Assembly: GCA_029975435.1 (NCBI GenBank)
Contig: JARKPC010000139.1
Location: 1 to 32,730, forward strand
Reading direction: 5' to 3'
Origin: Propionivibrio sp.
Lineage (GTDB): Bacteria; Pseudomonadota; Gammaproteobacteria; Burkholderiales; Rhodocyclaceae
Length of the DNA: 32,730 nucleotides
The position numbers were made by a program, and so were the translations under genes. Position 1 is the first letter of the stretch; each line of letters starts with the position of its first letter. Under the pieces are notes generated by a model, which did no database searches, had not been told where the DNA came from, and saw nothing but the letters and a program-made list of their open reading frames with translations. Positions 23,063 to 32,589 of the stretch are shown here, in pieces.

Positions 23063-25291
23063 ATGGTTTCCGTCACGCACTCCGTCGCCGCCCAGAGCGG
23101 CATCGAACATACCCTGCAAACGCTTTGTGCCGGCCTTTCGCCTGAAGAATCCGAACGGATTGGCCGGGCCGCCGAGTTTGCGCAATCTATCTATGGTGAC
23201 CGCACGCTCGGCAGCGGCGAGGGTGTATGGCATCACGCGCAGGGCATGGCGTTGATCCTCGTCGGCTTGCGGCTCGACGTCGATTGCCGGCTGGCAGCGC
23301 TGTTGTTTGCCGTGCCAACCTACGATGAACATGGGCTGGAGCATATCGAGAAGCGTTTCGGGGCGGCGACGGCTCATCTGGTCGGCGGAATTTCCCGGTT
23401 GAACCGCATGCGTCCGATCACGCGCGGTTTCGTCGCGCATTCTCCCGAGAGCGGCCAGGAAAACCTGGCTGAAATGAAGGCGCAGATCGAAATCCTGCGC
23501 AAGATGTTCCTGGCGGTCGTCGAGGATATTCGAGTGGTCCTCCTCCGGTTGGCGTCGCGCACGCAGACGTTGCGCCACTACGCGGACAACCCCGACGAAC
23601 TGCGGGTGCAGGTGGCGCGCGAAACGTTGGAACTGTACTCGCCCCTGGCCAACCGGCTAGGGGTGTGGGAATTGAAGTGGGAACTGGAGGACCTGTCGTT
23701 CCGCTTCCTGCATCCGGATACCTACAAAAAGGTCGCCAAGCAACTCGACGAGAAACGGGCCGAACGCGAGCAGTTCATCGCCGACGCCGTCGAGCGTCTG
23801 AAACGCGAACTGGAAGCGGTGGGCATCCAGGGCGCCGAGGTTTACGGGCGTCCCAAGCACATCTACAGCATCTGGAACAAGATGCGGAAAAAAGGCGTCG
23901 AGTTTTCCGAAGTCTATGATGTGCGTGCTCTGCGCGTCATCGTCGACGAACTCAAGGATTGCTATACCGCGCTGGGCATAGTGCATAACATGTGGTCGCC
24001 GATTCCCAAGGAGTTCGACGACTACATCTCCAATCCCAAAGGCAACAACTACCGTTCCCTGCACACGGCAGTGAGTTGCCCCGACGGGCGGTCGCTCGAG
24101 GTGCAGATCCGTACGCGCGAGATGCACAAGCACGCCGAACTCGGCGTGGCGGCGCACTGGCGCTACAAGGAAGGCGCGAAGAGCTCCGCTGACGCGACAT
24201 ACGACGAAAAGATTGCCTGGCTGCGTCAGTTGCTGGTGTGGAAGGACGAAGTCTCCGATTCTTCGGACTGGGTCAAGAACTACAAGGAAGCCGCGCTCGA
24301 CGAGACGATCTACGTGATGACGCCGCAGGGCAGGGTGGTCGACCTGCCGCGCGGAGCCACGCCGATCGATTTCGCCTACCGCGTGCATACCGACCTCGGT
24401 CACCGCTGCCGAGGCGCCAAGGTGGACGGCGCGCTGGTCACGCTCAACACGCAACTCGAGACCGGGCAGCGCGTCGAAATCATCGCGGCCAAGCAGGGCG
24501 GACCGTCACGCGACTGGCTCAACGCATCGCTTGGCTACCTCTTCACCCATCGCGGACGTGCCAAGGTGCGTCAATGGTTCGCCAGCATGGCGCTGGATCA
24601 ATCGGTAGCCGACGGGCGCGCCATCGTCAACCGCGAGCTGCAGCGCATGGGCGAAACAGGATTCAAGCTCGATGAACTGGCGGCGCGGCTTGGCTTTGCC
24701 AAAAGCGAAGACATGTTCATCGCCGTGGCGCGGGCCGAACTGAACATGCGTCAGTTGCAGACGGCGGTGCGCGGTACCGATGCGCAGGCCGAGGAAGAAA
24801 AGCTGGCTGCCGAGCCGCCAGTGCGCAAACGCAAGTCCACCGACGACAGCGAGAAAGGCATCCTGATCGTCGGCGTTGACAAGCTGTTGACCCAGTTGGC
24901 CGGGTGCTGCAAGCCGGCGCCGCCGGATCCGATCGTGGGTTTCGTCACTCGTGGCAAGGGTGTCTCGATTCACCGGGCCGATTGCCCCAACTTCGCCAAC
25001 ATGGAGGCGATGCAGCCGGAGCGGGTGATTGAAACCGCATGGGGTATCGAAACCGAAGGCGTTTTTGCGGTGGATATCGTGGTCGATGCCATCGACCGGC
25101 AAGGCCTGCTGCGCGACGTTTCGGAAGTACTGACCAAGGAAAAGATCAACGTGACTGCCGTGAGCACCCAGTCGAAGCAGGGCGCGGCGCATATGCGCTT
25201 TACCGGGGAAGTGAAGAATCTGGCCCAGCTCAAGCACACGCTGGCCGCGTTGCACGATGTTCAGGGCGTCGTCGGGGCGCGTCGCGCCTGA
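23063..25291 (+). CDS. relA: (p)ppGpp synthetase RelA (RSH family)
   Basis: This 742-residue protein makes (p)ppGpp from ATP and GDP/GTP in the stringent response. In order: an HD-like domain (about 40-190) whose hydrolase HDxxED motif is replaced by [10 protein letters not shown], so degradation should be lost; a synthetase domain (about 245-370) with [12 protein letters not shown], the RelA-type acidic EFDDY (317-321) and NYRSLHT; TGS (413-475); a Cys-containing zinc-finger-like region (GCCKPAP, about 614); and a C-terminal ACT domain (about 666-740). This is RelA rather than bifunctional SpoT. The ATG has no ribosome site and a TATAAT just upstream. It ends directly against the stop of ppgK. 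Confidence 0.95.
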   Translation: MVSVTHSVAAQSGIEHTLQTLCAGLSPEESERIGRAAEFAQSIYGDRTLGSGEGVWHHAQGMALILVGLRLDVDCRLAALLFAVPTYDEHGLEHIEKRFGAATAHLVGGISRLNRMRPITRGFVAHSPESGQENLAEMKAQIEILRKMFLAVVEDIRVVLLRLASRTQTLRHYADNPDELRVQVARETLELYSPLANRLGVWELKWELEDLSFRFLHPDTYKKVAKQLDEKRAEREQFIADAVERLKRELEAVGIQGAEVYGRPKHIYSIWNKMRKKGVEFSEVYDVRALRVIVDELKDCYTALGIVHNMWSPIPKEFDDYISNPKGNNYRSLHTAVSCPDGRSLEVQIRTREMHKHAELGVAAHWRYKEGAKSSADATYDEKIAWLRQLLVWKDEVSDSSDWVKNYKEAALDETIYVMTPQGRVVDLPRGATPIDFAYRVHTDLGHRCRGAKVDGALVTLNTQLETGQRVEIIAAKQGGPSRDWLNASLGYLFTHRGRAKVRQWFASMALDQSVADGRAIVNRELQRMGETGFKLDELAARLGFAKSEDMFIAVARAELNMRQLQTAVRGTDAQAEEEKLAAEPPVRKRKSTDDSEKGILIVGVDKLLTQLAGCCKPAPPDPIVGFVTRGKGVSIHRADCPNFANMEAMQPERVIETAWGIETEGVFAVDIVVDAIDRQGLLRDVSEVLTKEKINVTAVSTQSKQGAAHMRFTGEVKNLAQLKHTLAALHDVQGVVGARRA

Positions 25292-26044
25292 TCAGATTTC
25301 CTCGCGTATTTTCGATTCGGCGTACAGCGCTGCGCCGACGATGCCAGCCTGGTTGAGAAAACCGGCAGCGACGACGGGTGTCTGGACCGTAATCATCGGG
25401 GCGAATTTTTCGAGCTTTTTGCTGACTCCGCCTCCGAGCACGATCAGGTCTGGCCAGAACAGGCCTTCCATCGCCGCGAGATAATGGTCAAAGCGATGCC
25501 CCCACTCCTTCCATTTGAGTTTTTTCGCAACGCGCACCGATTCGGCGGCGTAGCGCTCGGCCTCGATGCCATTGTCGAGAAAGATGTGCCCCAATTCGGT
25601 ATTCGGGAGAAGCCGTCCGTCAGTAAACAGCGCCGTTCCCAATCCGGTGCCGATGGTGATGATCAGCACCACGCCCCGCACATTGCGGCCGGCTCCAAAG
25701 CACATCTCGGCCATTCCGGCGACGTCGGCGTCATTGGCCACATGGACCGCGCAGCCCGTTTGTTCGGAGAAAAATCGCTCCACCGGGAGGCCGATGAAGG
25801 ATCTGTCGATGTTGGCGGCCGTACGGGCGATGCCGTGCTGGATGGCGGCGGGGAATCCCATTCCGATTGGTCCTGACCATTCCATCTGCTTGACCAGCGA
25901 TTGCAGGGCCTTGCCGATGGCAGCAGGCGTCGCCGGACGCGGCGTTTCGATGCGAACTCTCTCGCTGAGCAACTCGCCGTCAGCCGTCTCGACGACCGCC
26001 GCCTTGATCCCCGTGCCGCCGACATCAATCCCCAGAATCTGCAT
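25292..26044 (-). CDS. ppgK: Polyphosphate glucokinase (PPGK type, ROK fold)
   Basis: This 250-residue cytosolic enzyme is predicted to phosphorylate glucose using polyphosphate. The N-terminal phosphate loop is [10 protein letters not shown], followed by [12 protein letters not shown], the catalytic NDADVAG block, [19 protein letters not shown] and [14 protein letters not shown]. This order and wording match actinobacterial PPGK closely. The ROK zinc motif CxCGxxGC is absent, as in PPGK. GGGAGAG precedes the ATG. It is tail-to-tail with relA with no gap. ppk1, which makes the polymer, lies 4 kb away. ATP-using activity in addition cannot be excluded. Confidence 0.88.
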   Translation of the reverse strand: MQILGIDVGGTGIKAAVVETADGELLSERVRIETPRPATPAAIGKALQSLVKQMEWSGPIGMGFPAAIQHGIARTAANIDRSFIGLPVERFFSEQTGCAVHVANDADVAGMAEMCFGAGRNVRGVVLIITIGTGLGTALFTDGRLLPNTELGHIFLDNGIEAERYAAESVRVAKKLKWKEWGHRFDHYLAAMEGLFWPDLIVLGGGVSKKLEKFAPMITVQTPVVAAGFLNQAGIVGAALYAESKIREEI

Positions 26045-26132
26045 TGTGGTCTCTCCCGAAAACCGTCCGATAGCAAGGATGCTAGCCTATCCTGTATGCT
26101 GATGCCAAAGATTCGAAAGGAGATCCGGCGTC

Positions 26133-26708
26133 ATGCTTGACTGGCTTCAGAGTGTCGAACTTGCGAAAAGCTATCTGCTGCTCAATCACGGTCCGGTTGT
26201 CCTGGTCAGCAGTGCGTTTCACGGACGTCGGAACGTTATGGCCGCGTCGTGGGTGATGCCACTTGATTTTGACCCTCCCAAGGTGGCTGCTGTCGTCGAT
26301 GGCCGAAGTTTCACGCGCGAACTGATCGAGGCGTCGGGAGAATTTGCGCTGAGCCTGCCCTGTCGTCGTATGGCCGACAAGGTCCTGGCTGCAGGCAGCG
26401 TCTCCGGGCGCGAAGGGGATAAATTCGCCCATACCGGGCTCACCACGTTTCCAGCCAGTCAGATCGGAACGCCATTGGTCCGTGACTGCGTGGCCTGGCT
26501 GGAGTGCAAGGTGATTCAGGAGAAGCACAATCAGCAGCGCTATGATCTGTTCATCGCCGAAGTGGTCGCGGCGTGGGCTGATCCGGCCGTTTTTTCCGAG
26601 GGGCGCTGGCATTTTCCAGATACCGCCCGGAGAACCATTCACTATCAGGCCGGGGGGTCGTTCTTCGAAACCGGCAGGGCCTTCGAGTGTGCGACCGAAC
26701 AGACCTAA
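26133..26708 (+). CDS. Flavin reductase family protein
   Basis: This 191-residue protein has the FMN-binding split-barrel fold of flavin reductase-like proteins: GPVVLVSSAF...NVMAASWVMPLDFDPPKVAAVVDGRSFTRELI, and a later LECKVIQEKHNQQRYDLFIAEVVAAW. Members reduce FMN/FAD with NAD(P)H or act as small oxidoreductases. The ATG at 26133 has AAAGGAG 8 nt upstream. It diverges from ppgK and its stop overlaps that of the fructosamine kinase gene by 4 bp. No oxygenase partner is nearby. Confidence 0.85.
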   Translation: MLDWLQSVELAKSYLLLNHGPVVLVSSAFHGRRNVMAASWVMPLDFDPPKVAAVVDGRSFTRELIEASGEFALSLPCRRMADKVLAAGSVSGREGDKFAHTGLTTFPASQIGTPLVRDCVAWLECKVIQEKHNQQRYDLFIAEVVAAWADPAVFSEGRWHFPDTARRTIHYQAGGSFFETGRAFECATEQT

Positions 26709-27625
26709 CCCGCTTCGGCAAGCAGCCAATCAATTGCCTGTGCTGCCTGCGACCGATAGCCGCCTCCAAACAGGTTGAGATGGTTGAGTACGTGATAGAG
26801 GTTGTATAGCGTCCGACGCTGCGCGTAGCCGGCCGCCAGCGGCCAGGCTTCACGATAGGACGCATGAAAGGCCGCGGGAAAGCCGCCGAACAATTCGGTC
26901 ATCGCCAGATCGGCCTCGCGGTCGCCGAAATAGATAGCGGGGTCGAACAGGGTGAGTTTTCCGTTGCGGTCGATTCCCGCATTGCCGGACCAGACGTCGC
27001 CATGAAGCAAACTGGGGGTCGGCTGATAACCGGAAAAAAACACAGGTAGCTTTTCGGCCAGGCGCTCTCCACGGTCGATAAGTGACCTGGGATGGCCGTT
27101 CGTTCGGGCGAGGTCGAGTTGAGGCAGCAGGCGTTCCCGAGCGAAGAAAACAGGCCAGTCCTGATGCGCGCGGTTCGATTGCGGCGTACTCCCGATGTAG
27201 TTGTCGCGGGCCCATCCAAAGTCTTTACCCGTGATTCGGTGCAGGGCCGCCAATGCCCGGCCGGCAACGGTGCCGGCAGCGTTCTCGCGCAGGGGATGCA
27301 TATCGAGATGTTCGAGGACTATAAAAGTCTGCCGGCCGGCGCATCCCGCTCCGGCCACGCGCGGCACGCGAATGTCGGGGCATTTTGCCAGCGCGCGCAG
27401 GCCATCGGCCTCCGCTTCAAACATGTCGAGAAGCCCGATGTCATTGAGCTTGACGAACCATTTCTCGTTTCCGGTTTCTGCGACAAGCGCACGCGATATC
27501 GATCCTCCGCCGGTTTCGGTCAGGCGCGCTATGTTGCACGCGCTGCCGATCGCGCGGCCTATGGTTTCGTTCAGCGCGTCAAGGAGGTGGTCCGGAACTG
27601 TCAGTCGTGTTGATTTGTTGTCCAT
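26705..27625 (-). CDS. Fructosamine kinase family protein
   Basis: This 306-residue APH-fold kinase likely phosphorylates protein-bound ketoamine sugars so that the adduct is removed (deglycation). Motifs include GGSISRALVAET, the ATP-site Lys in KWFVKLN, the catalytic LLHGDVWSGNAG (Asp210) and the Mg-binding FDPAIYFGDREADLAM. The start at 27625 (MDNKSTRLTVPD) is the natural N terminus; the frame stays open to 28165 only because it shadows the opposite gene. The ribosome site is weak. It diverges from the diguanylate cyclase gene with 54 bp between. Confidence 0.87.
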   Translation of the reverse strand: MDNKSTRLTVPDHLLDALNETIGRAIGSACNIARLTETGGGSISRALVAETGNEKWFVKLNDIGLLDMFEAEADGLRALAKCPDIRVPRVAGAGCAGRQTFIVLEHLDMHPLRENAAGTVAGRALAALHRITGKDFGWARDNYIGSTPQSNRAHQDWPVFFARERLLPQLDLARTNGHPRSLIDRGERLAEKLPVFFSGYQPTPSLLHGDVWSGNAGIDRNGKLTLFDPAIYFGDREADLAMTELFGGFPAAFHASYREAWPLAAGYAQRRTLYNLYHVLNHLNLFGGGYRSQAAQAIDWLLAEAG

Positions 27626-27679
27626 CAAAGACCATAGTTGTAGAAGCCGTTCCCAATAGCCGACAAGGTGAAAGCCGGA

Positions 27680-30292
27680 ATGAAGCGCATGAATTCCATC
27701 GCTGACGATGTCCCGAAATCCGGATCTTGCCATATGCGGTTTTCCCAGCGGTTCTTCCAATTGTTCCTGTTTGCTTTCTGGGCGATATCCGCCTGCGCCC
27801 AGAACCTGTCGTCGGCCACACCGCTTGAAGTCGTCAATCTCCAACTGCGGTGGAAACACCAGTTCCAGTTTGCCGGATACTACGCCGCTCTCGAGAAGGG
27901 CTACTACCGCGATGCCGGTCTCGACGTGCTGATCCACGAAGGCACCCCCGGCAAAGCTCCCGTCGACGAGGTCTTGGCCGGACGGGCCGAGTACGGTGCG
28001 GCCAACAGCGAGGTTCTTCTGGCGCGGCTCAAGGGAAGCCCTGTGGTGGCGTTGGCGGTTGTTTTTCAGCATTCCCCCTCGGTACTCCTGGCGCGTGCCG
28101 ACTCCGGGATCCGCACGCCGCACGATCTGGTCGGGAGGAAGGTCATGCTGATGGGCGGCAGGCACGATACCGACTTCTACGCCATGTTCCTGCGCGAGGG
28201 AATCCGGCCGGAAAGCATCGACATTCGTCCCTCAAGCTACGAGATAGAAGATCTTATCGCCGGAAAAGTCGATGCCTTCAATTCCTACCTGACCAACGAA
28301 CCTTATACCCTGAAGCAGCGCGGCGTTGACTTCACAGTGATTAACCCCAGCCACTACGGTATCGATTACTACGGGGATATCCTGTTCACCACGGAACGCG
28401 AAGTCGCCGACCATCCCGAAAGAGTGCGAGCCTTCCGCGAGGCGAGCCTGCGCGGCTGGCGCTACGCGATGGACAATCCGGATGAAATGATCGGTCTGTT
28501 GCTGAGCAAGTATCGAGTCAAGAAGACCCGCGAACACCTGGAATTCGAGGCAAAGACGGCTCGCTCGCTGATTCTTCCGGATCTGGTCGAGATCGGGCAC
28601 ATGAATCCCGGCCGTTGGCGCGGGATGGTCGAGGCATTGAGATCCAGCGGCATGGTGGATAGCGATGCGTTCCTGGACGGCTTCATCTACGATCCCGATC
28701 CTCGGATTTGGCAAACGCGCTTGCGCAATACCGTGATGTCGCTGGGGGTGGTGATCGGCGCGATCCTCATCGTCGTAGCGTACCTGTTCAAGACGCAACG
28801 GCGCTTGCGCAGGGAAATCGATTTGCGCCGGCAGATCGAGGAGCAGTTGCTCAGCGTCAATGACCTGCTGCAGCGCACCGGAAGGCTGGCCAAGGTCGGC
28901 GGATTCGAGAGAGACGTTGTCAGCAAGACGACGGTCCTGACGGAGGAAGCGGCGCGTATCCGGGAATCGGTGCCCGGTGTGAAAATCCCGTTCGAGGAGA
29001 ACCTCAAGCACTATTCGCCGGACGAGCAGCCGCTGCGAATCGCCGAGAACGAGCGGGCCATTCGCGAGGGAATTCCCTGGGAGCACGAGTCGCTGCAGAC
29101 CATGCCGTCGGGAAGGCAAGCCTGGATATACACGCGGGGCGAGGCGGTATTTCGTGATGGCAAGGTGGTCAAGCTGGTCGGCGCAATGCAGGACATCACC
29201 GACCGCAAGAAGGCCGAACTGACGCTCATGCGCCGAACCCGCGAATTGGAAATGCACAACAGCATCCTGCGCCAGATCCATCTGGGAGTGGAATTGTCCG
29301 ATGTGCTCAATTCGCTGGCCTCGCAGGCAGAGATGCTGCATCCGGGACTATTATGCTCGATTCTCCTCTTCGATGCGGAAGCCAATCGGCTATACCATGT
29401 CGCCGCTCCCAGTCTGCCGAGCCAGTTCGTCCGGGAAATCGACGGCATGCTGGCGAGCGAGGAAGCCAGTTCGAGCGCCTATGCGGCGTCAAGCGGAAAG
29501 CGAGTCATCGTCGAGAACATGAGTCGCAGCCCGGAGTGTTCGATGGCGTATTGCCAACATGCGACCGCCGCTGGTTTCCAGTCCTGCTGGTCACAGCCGA
29601 TCAAGGGGCGAGAGAAGAGGGTTCTCGGCGTGTTCGCCATTTACCAGCGCGTCCCGGCACGCCCCGGCGATGAGGACATCCGTCTGCTGGAGAACTGCGC
29701 CAATCTGGCCGCGCTGGTGATCGAACACTATCTGGCCGAGGAAAAAATCCGCAATCTGGCGTTTTTCGACGTGCTCACGCAGTTGCCCAACCGTCGCATG
29801 CTCGTCGATCGTCTGCGCCAAGCCATGGCCAACAGCCGAAGAAGCGGCTGCTACGGTGCGTTGATGTTCCTGGATCTGGATAATTTCAAGCCGCTCAACG
29901 ACACGTTCGGCCACTACGCCGGCGATCTCCTGCTGATCCAGGTGGCGAAACGGATCAGCAGTTGCGTGCGCGAGACGGATACGGTCGCGCGTTTTGGCGG
30001 CGACGAATTCGTGGTGATGCTGGGCGAACTCGACGAGCGCCGCGCAGAGTCCGAAGCGCAGGCGCGGGGGGTGGCCGAAAAGATCCGCAGCATCCTCGCC
30101 GAGCCCTTCGTGGTGACTATCGAAAGGGACGGCGATCCGCCTCTGGTCATCGAGCATCGCTGCACGGCCAGCATCGGGGTCGTGCTGTTCATCGACCACG
30201 AAGCGACTCAGGAAGAGATCATCAAGTGGGCAGACCAAGCCATGTACCGAGCCAAGGATGCCGGCCGCAACAACATTTGCTTCAATCCGTAA
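27680..30292 (+). CDS. NMT1/THI5-like periplasmic sensor-PAS-GAF-GGDEF diguanylate cyclase
   Basis: This protein of about 870 residues has a signal-like hydrophobic N terminus (FFQLFLFAFWAISACAQ), a periplasmic NMT1/THI5-type substrate-binding domain (about 45-330; QLRWKHQFQFAGYYAALEKGYY is the family signature), one membrane segment (about 352-372), a PAS domain (about 400-525), a GAF domain (about 545-690) and a C-terminal GGDEF domain with intact GGDEF (773-777) and the RxxD inhibitory site five residues before it. No EAL domain follows. It should make c-di-GMP in response to a small periplasmic ligand, perhaps a pyrimidine or thiamine-related compound. The start is unsure: GTG 27668, ATG 27680, 27689 or 27734 are all possible. 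Confidence 0.9.
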   Translation: MKRMNSIADDVPKSGSCHMRFSQRFFQLFLFAFWAISACAQNLSSATPLEVVNLQLRWKHQFQFAGYYAALEKGYYRDAGLDVLIHEGTPGKAPVDEVLAGRAEYGAANSEVLLARLKGSPVVALAVVFQHSPSVLLARADSGIRTPHDLVGRKVMLMGGRHDTDFYAMFLREGIRPESIDIRPSSYEIEDLIAGKVDAFNSYLTNEPYTLKQRGVDFTVINPSHYGIDYYGDILFTTEREVADHPERVRAFREASLRGWRYAMDNPDEMIGLLLSKYRVKKTREHLEFEAKTARSLILPDLVEIGHMNPGRWRGMVEALRSSGMVDSDAFLDGFIYDPDPRIWQTRLRNTVMSLGVVIGAILIVVAYLFKTQRRLRREIDLRRQIEEQLLSVNDLLQRTGRLAKVGGFERDVVSKTTVLTEEAARIRESVPGVKIPFEENLKHYSPDEQPLRIAENERAIREGIPWEHESLQTMPSGRQAWIYTRGEAVFRDGKVVKLVGAMQDITDRKKAELTLMRRTRELEMHNSILRQIHLGVELSDVLNSLASQAEMLHPGLLCSILLFDAEANRLYHVAAPSLPSQFVREIDGMLASEEASSSAYAASSGKRVIVENMSRSPECSMAYCQHATAAGFQSCWSQPIKGREKRVLGVFAIYQRVPARPGDEDIRLLENCANLAALVIEHYLAEEKIRNLAFFDVLTQLPNRRMLVDRLRQAMANSRRSGCYGALMFLDLDNFKPLNDTFGHYAGDLLLIQVAKRISSCVRETDTVARFGGDEFVVMLGELDERRAESEAQARGVAEKIRSILAEPFVVTIERDGDPPLVIEHRCTASIGVVLFIDHEATQEEIIKWADQAMYRAKDAGRNNICFNP

Positions 30293-30328
30293 TCTGCGGC
30301 GGCAGCAAAAGATCCACCGCCATCGCGG

Positions 30329-32434
30329 CTACGGCTTGAGCAGTTCGATCAACTCTTCCTGCGCGCAACGCGGCTTGCTGCGCGTGCTGCGGCGCTGGTG
30401 GTAGCTGCCGTCGGAGTCCATTTCCCAGGATTGCTGGTTATCAGCCAGATAGATCAGCAGGCCTTCGGCGATGACACGACGCTTGAGTTTCTTGTCCAGA
30501 ATCGGGAAGGCGACTTCGATGCGTCGGAAGAAATTGCGTTCCATCCAGTCCGCGCTCGACAGAAGGACTTTGTCGGTTCCACCGGCGTAGAAATAGAAAA
30601 CCCGGTGGTGCTCGAGGAATCGTCCGACCAGCGAGCGAACGCGGATACGGTCCGAGACGCCCTTGATTCCGGGGCGCAGGGCGCAGACGCCGCGCACGAT
30701 CAGGTCGATCTTGACGCCGGCCTGCGACGCGTCGTACAGGGCGTTGATGATGCCGGGCTCCAGCAGGGAATTCATCTTGGCGATGATGCGCGCGCGCTTG
30801 CCGGCGCGGGCCGCCTCGGCTTCGGCCCGGATGGCTTCCAGCGTGTTGGCGTGCAGCGTGAAGGGAGCTTGCCACAGATGCTTGAGGGATTTCGCCAGGC
30901 CCAGGCCGGTGAGTTGCTTGAAGACCTCGTTGACGTCGTCTCCGATTTCCTCGTTGCAGGTCAGCAAGCCGAAATCCGAATACAGGCGCGCCGTTTTCGG
31001 GTGATAGTTGCCGGTTCCCAGGTGCACATAGCGGCGCAGGGAACTGCACGAGCGGTTGTCCTCGCGGCGGACGATCATCAGCATCTTGGTATGGGTCTTG
31101 TAGCCGACAACACCATAGACGACGTGCGCGCCGACCTGCTCCAGCTTGGTGGCCCAGCCGATATTGGCTTCCTCATCGAAGCGCGCCATCAGTTCGACCA
31201 CGACCGTGACTTCCTTGCCGTTCTGCGCCGCGCGCAGCAGGGACTGCATCAGCACCGAGTCAGTGCCGGTGCGATAGACGGTCATCTTGATGGCCACCAC
31301 CTGCGGATCGCTGGCCGCCTGGTCGAGCAGTTCGATGACCGGCATGAAACTCTGGTACGGGTGGTGCAGGAGGATGTCTCCGGCACGGATGGAATCGAAA
31401 ACGGAACGGGTTTTCTTGACGGTCTTCGGCGTTCCCGCCTGGAAAGGCATGAACTTCAGATCCGCGCGTTTTACCAGATCCGGGATCTGCATCAACCGAA
31501 CCAGGTTCACCGGGCCGGCGAAGCGGTACAGGTCCGTCTTGCCCAGCCCGAACTGGGTGAGCAGGAATTCCGTCATGGCCTGCGGGCAGTTTTCCGTGAC
31601 TTCGAGACGAACCGCATCGCCGAAGTGGCGCTGAGGCAGTTCCCCCTGGATGCTCGCCCTCAGGTTCTTGACTTCTTCCTCGTCAACGAACAGGTCGCTG
31701 TTGCGGGTCACCCGGAACTGGTAGCAGCCGAGTACCTCCATGCCCGAGAAGAGTTCGCCGACGAACTCATGCAGTACGGAGGAGAGGAAGACAAAACTGT
31801 ACTCGCATTTGCACAGTTCCTTCGGCAGACGGATAACGCGCGGCAGCACGCGCGGTGCCTGGACGATGGCCTTGTCGATCATGCGTCCGAAGGCGTCTTT
31901 TCCCTGCAGTTCGATGGCGAAGTTGAGGCTCTTGTTCAACAGACGGGGGAAGGGGTGCGACGGATCCAGCCCGATTGGCGTCAGGACAGGCATGACTTCG
32001 CGGAAAAAATACCCCTTGACCCATTCGAGTTGGGCTTCGCTCCACTCGCTTCGGCGCAGGAATTCGACACCTTCCGCCGCCAGCTTGGGCAGGATTTCGT
32101 TGTTGAACAGAGCGTATTGCTCTTCGACAATCGCGTGGGCTTCGTGGCTGATGTGTTCCAGAGCCGTTTGCGCCGACATCCCGTCGGGGGTCGTGGCGAG
32201 GGAATGGAGCTTGACCTGTTCTTTCAGGCCGGCGACGCGGATTTCGAAAAATTCGTCGAGGTTGCTGCCGACGATGCAGATATAGCGGAGGCGCTCGAGC
32301 AGGGGGGTTCTCGGGTTCTTGGCCTGTGCCAGTACGCGGCTGTTAAAGGCCAGAATGCCGAGTTCGCGATTAAGGAAGTTCTCGGCGGGATACTGAAACG
32401 CGCCGTTCTTCGGGGGTGCTGTTCGTGTTGTCAT
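30329..32434 (-). CDS. ppk1: Polyphosphate kinase 1
   Basis: This 701-residue membrane-associated enzyme polymerises the gamma-phosphate of ATP into polyphosphate and can run in reverse. It shows the family N terminus (FLNRELGILAFNSRVL), SNLDEFFEIRVAGLK, the catalytic phospho-His448 in THTKMLMIVRR, then LRRYVHLGTGNYH, and the second active-site His609 in LEHHRVFYFY. Its length matches PPK1. It ends 36 bp from the end of the convergent diguanylate cyclase gene. Upstream, 155 bp separate its ATG from the IS boundary. No Ppx gene is in view. Confidence 0.97.
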   Translation of the reverse strand: MTTRTAPPKNGAFQYPAENFLNRELGILAFNSRVLAQAKNPRTPLLERLRYICIVGSNLDEFFEIRVAGLKEQVKLHSLATTPDGMSAQTALEHISHEAHAIVEEQYALFNNEILPKLAAEGVEFLRRSEWSEAQLEWVKGYFFREVMPVLTPIGLDPSHPFPRLLNKSLNFAIELQGKDAFGRMIDKAIVQAPRVLPRVIRLPKELCKCEYSFVFLSSVLHEFVGELFSGMEVLGCYQFRVTRNSDLFVDEEEVKNLRASIQGELPQRHFGDAVRLEVTENCPQAMTEFLLTQFGLGKTDLYRFAGPVNLVRLMQIPDLVKRADLKFMPFQAGTPKTVKKTRSVFDSIRAGDILLHHPYQSFMPVIELLDQAASDPQVVAIKMTVYRTGTDSVLMQSLLRAAQNGKEVTVVVELMARFDEEANIGWATKLEQVGAHVVYGVVGYKTHTKMLMIVRREDNRSCSSLRRYVHLGTGNYHPKTARLYSDFGLLTCNEEIGDDVNEVFKQLTGLGLAKSLKHLWQAPFTLHANTLEAIRAEAEAARAGKRARIIAKMNSLLEPGIINALYDASQAGVKIDLIVRGVCALRPGIKGVSDRIRVRSLVGRFLEHHRVFYFYAGGTDKVLLSSADWMERNFFRRIEVAFPILDKKLKRRVIAEGLLIYLADNQQSWEMDSDGSYHQRRSTRSKPRCAQEELIELLKP

Positions 32435-32589
32435 GCCAGCATTGGATCAGGAATGGGAAAGAGGGGCAAGAGCGAGCGCGGTAGCGGCGATTGTATGACT
32501 CTTTTGTTGCAGGAATATGTCGGCAATGGAACTTCCGCAAGCATTGGTTTTCAGGCCCTCCAGGCTCGGAAATCCCTTGCGGAATGCGG

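Noticed and set aside
32435-32589. Pho box upstream of ppk1
   Set aside because: Only a GTCAT word near 32495 is present; there is no second 7-bp repeat at 11-nt spacing, so PhoB control is not supported.
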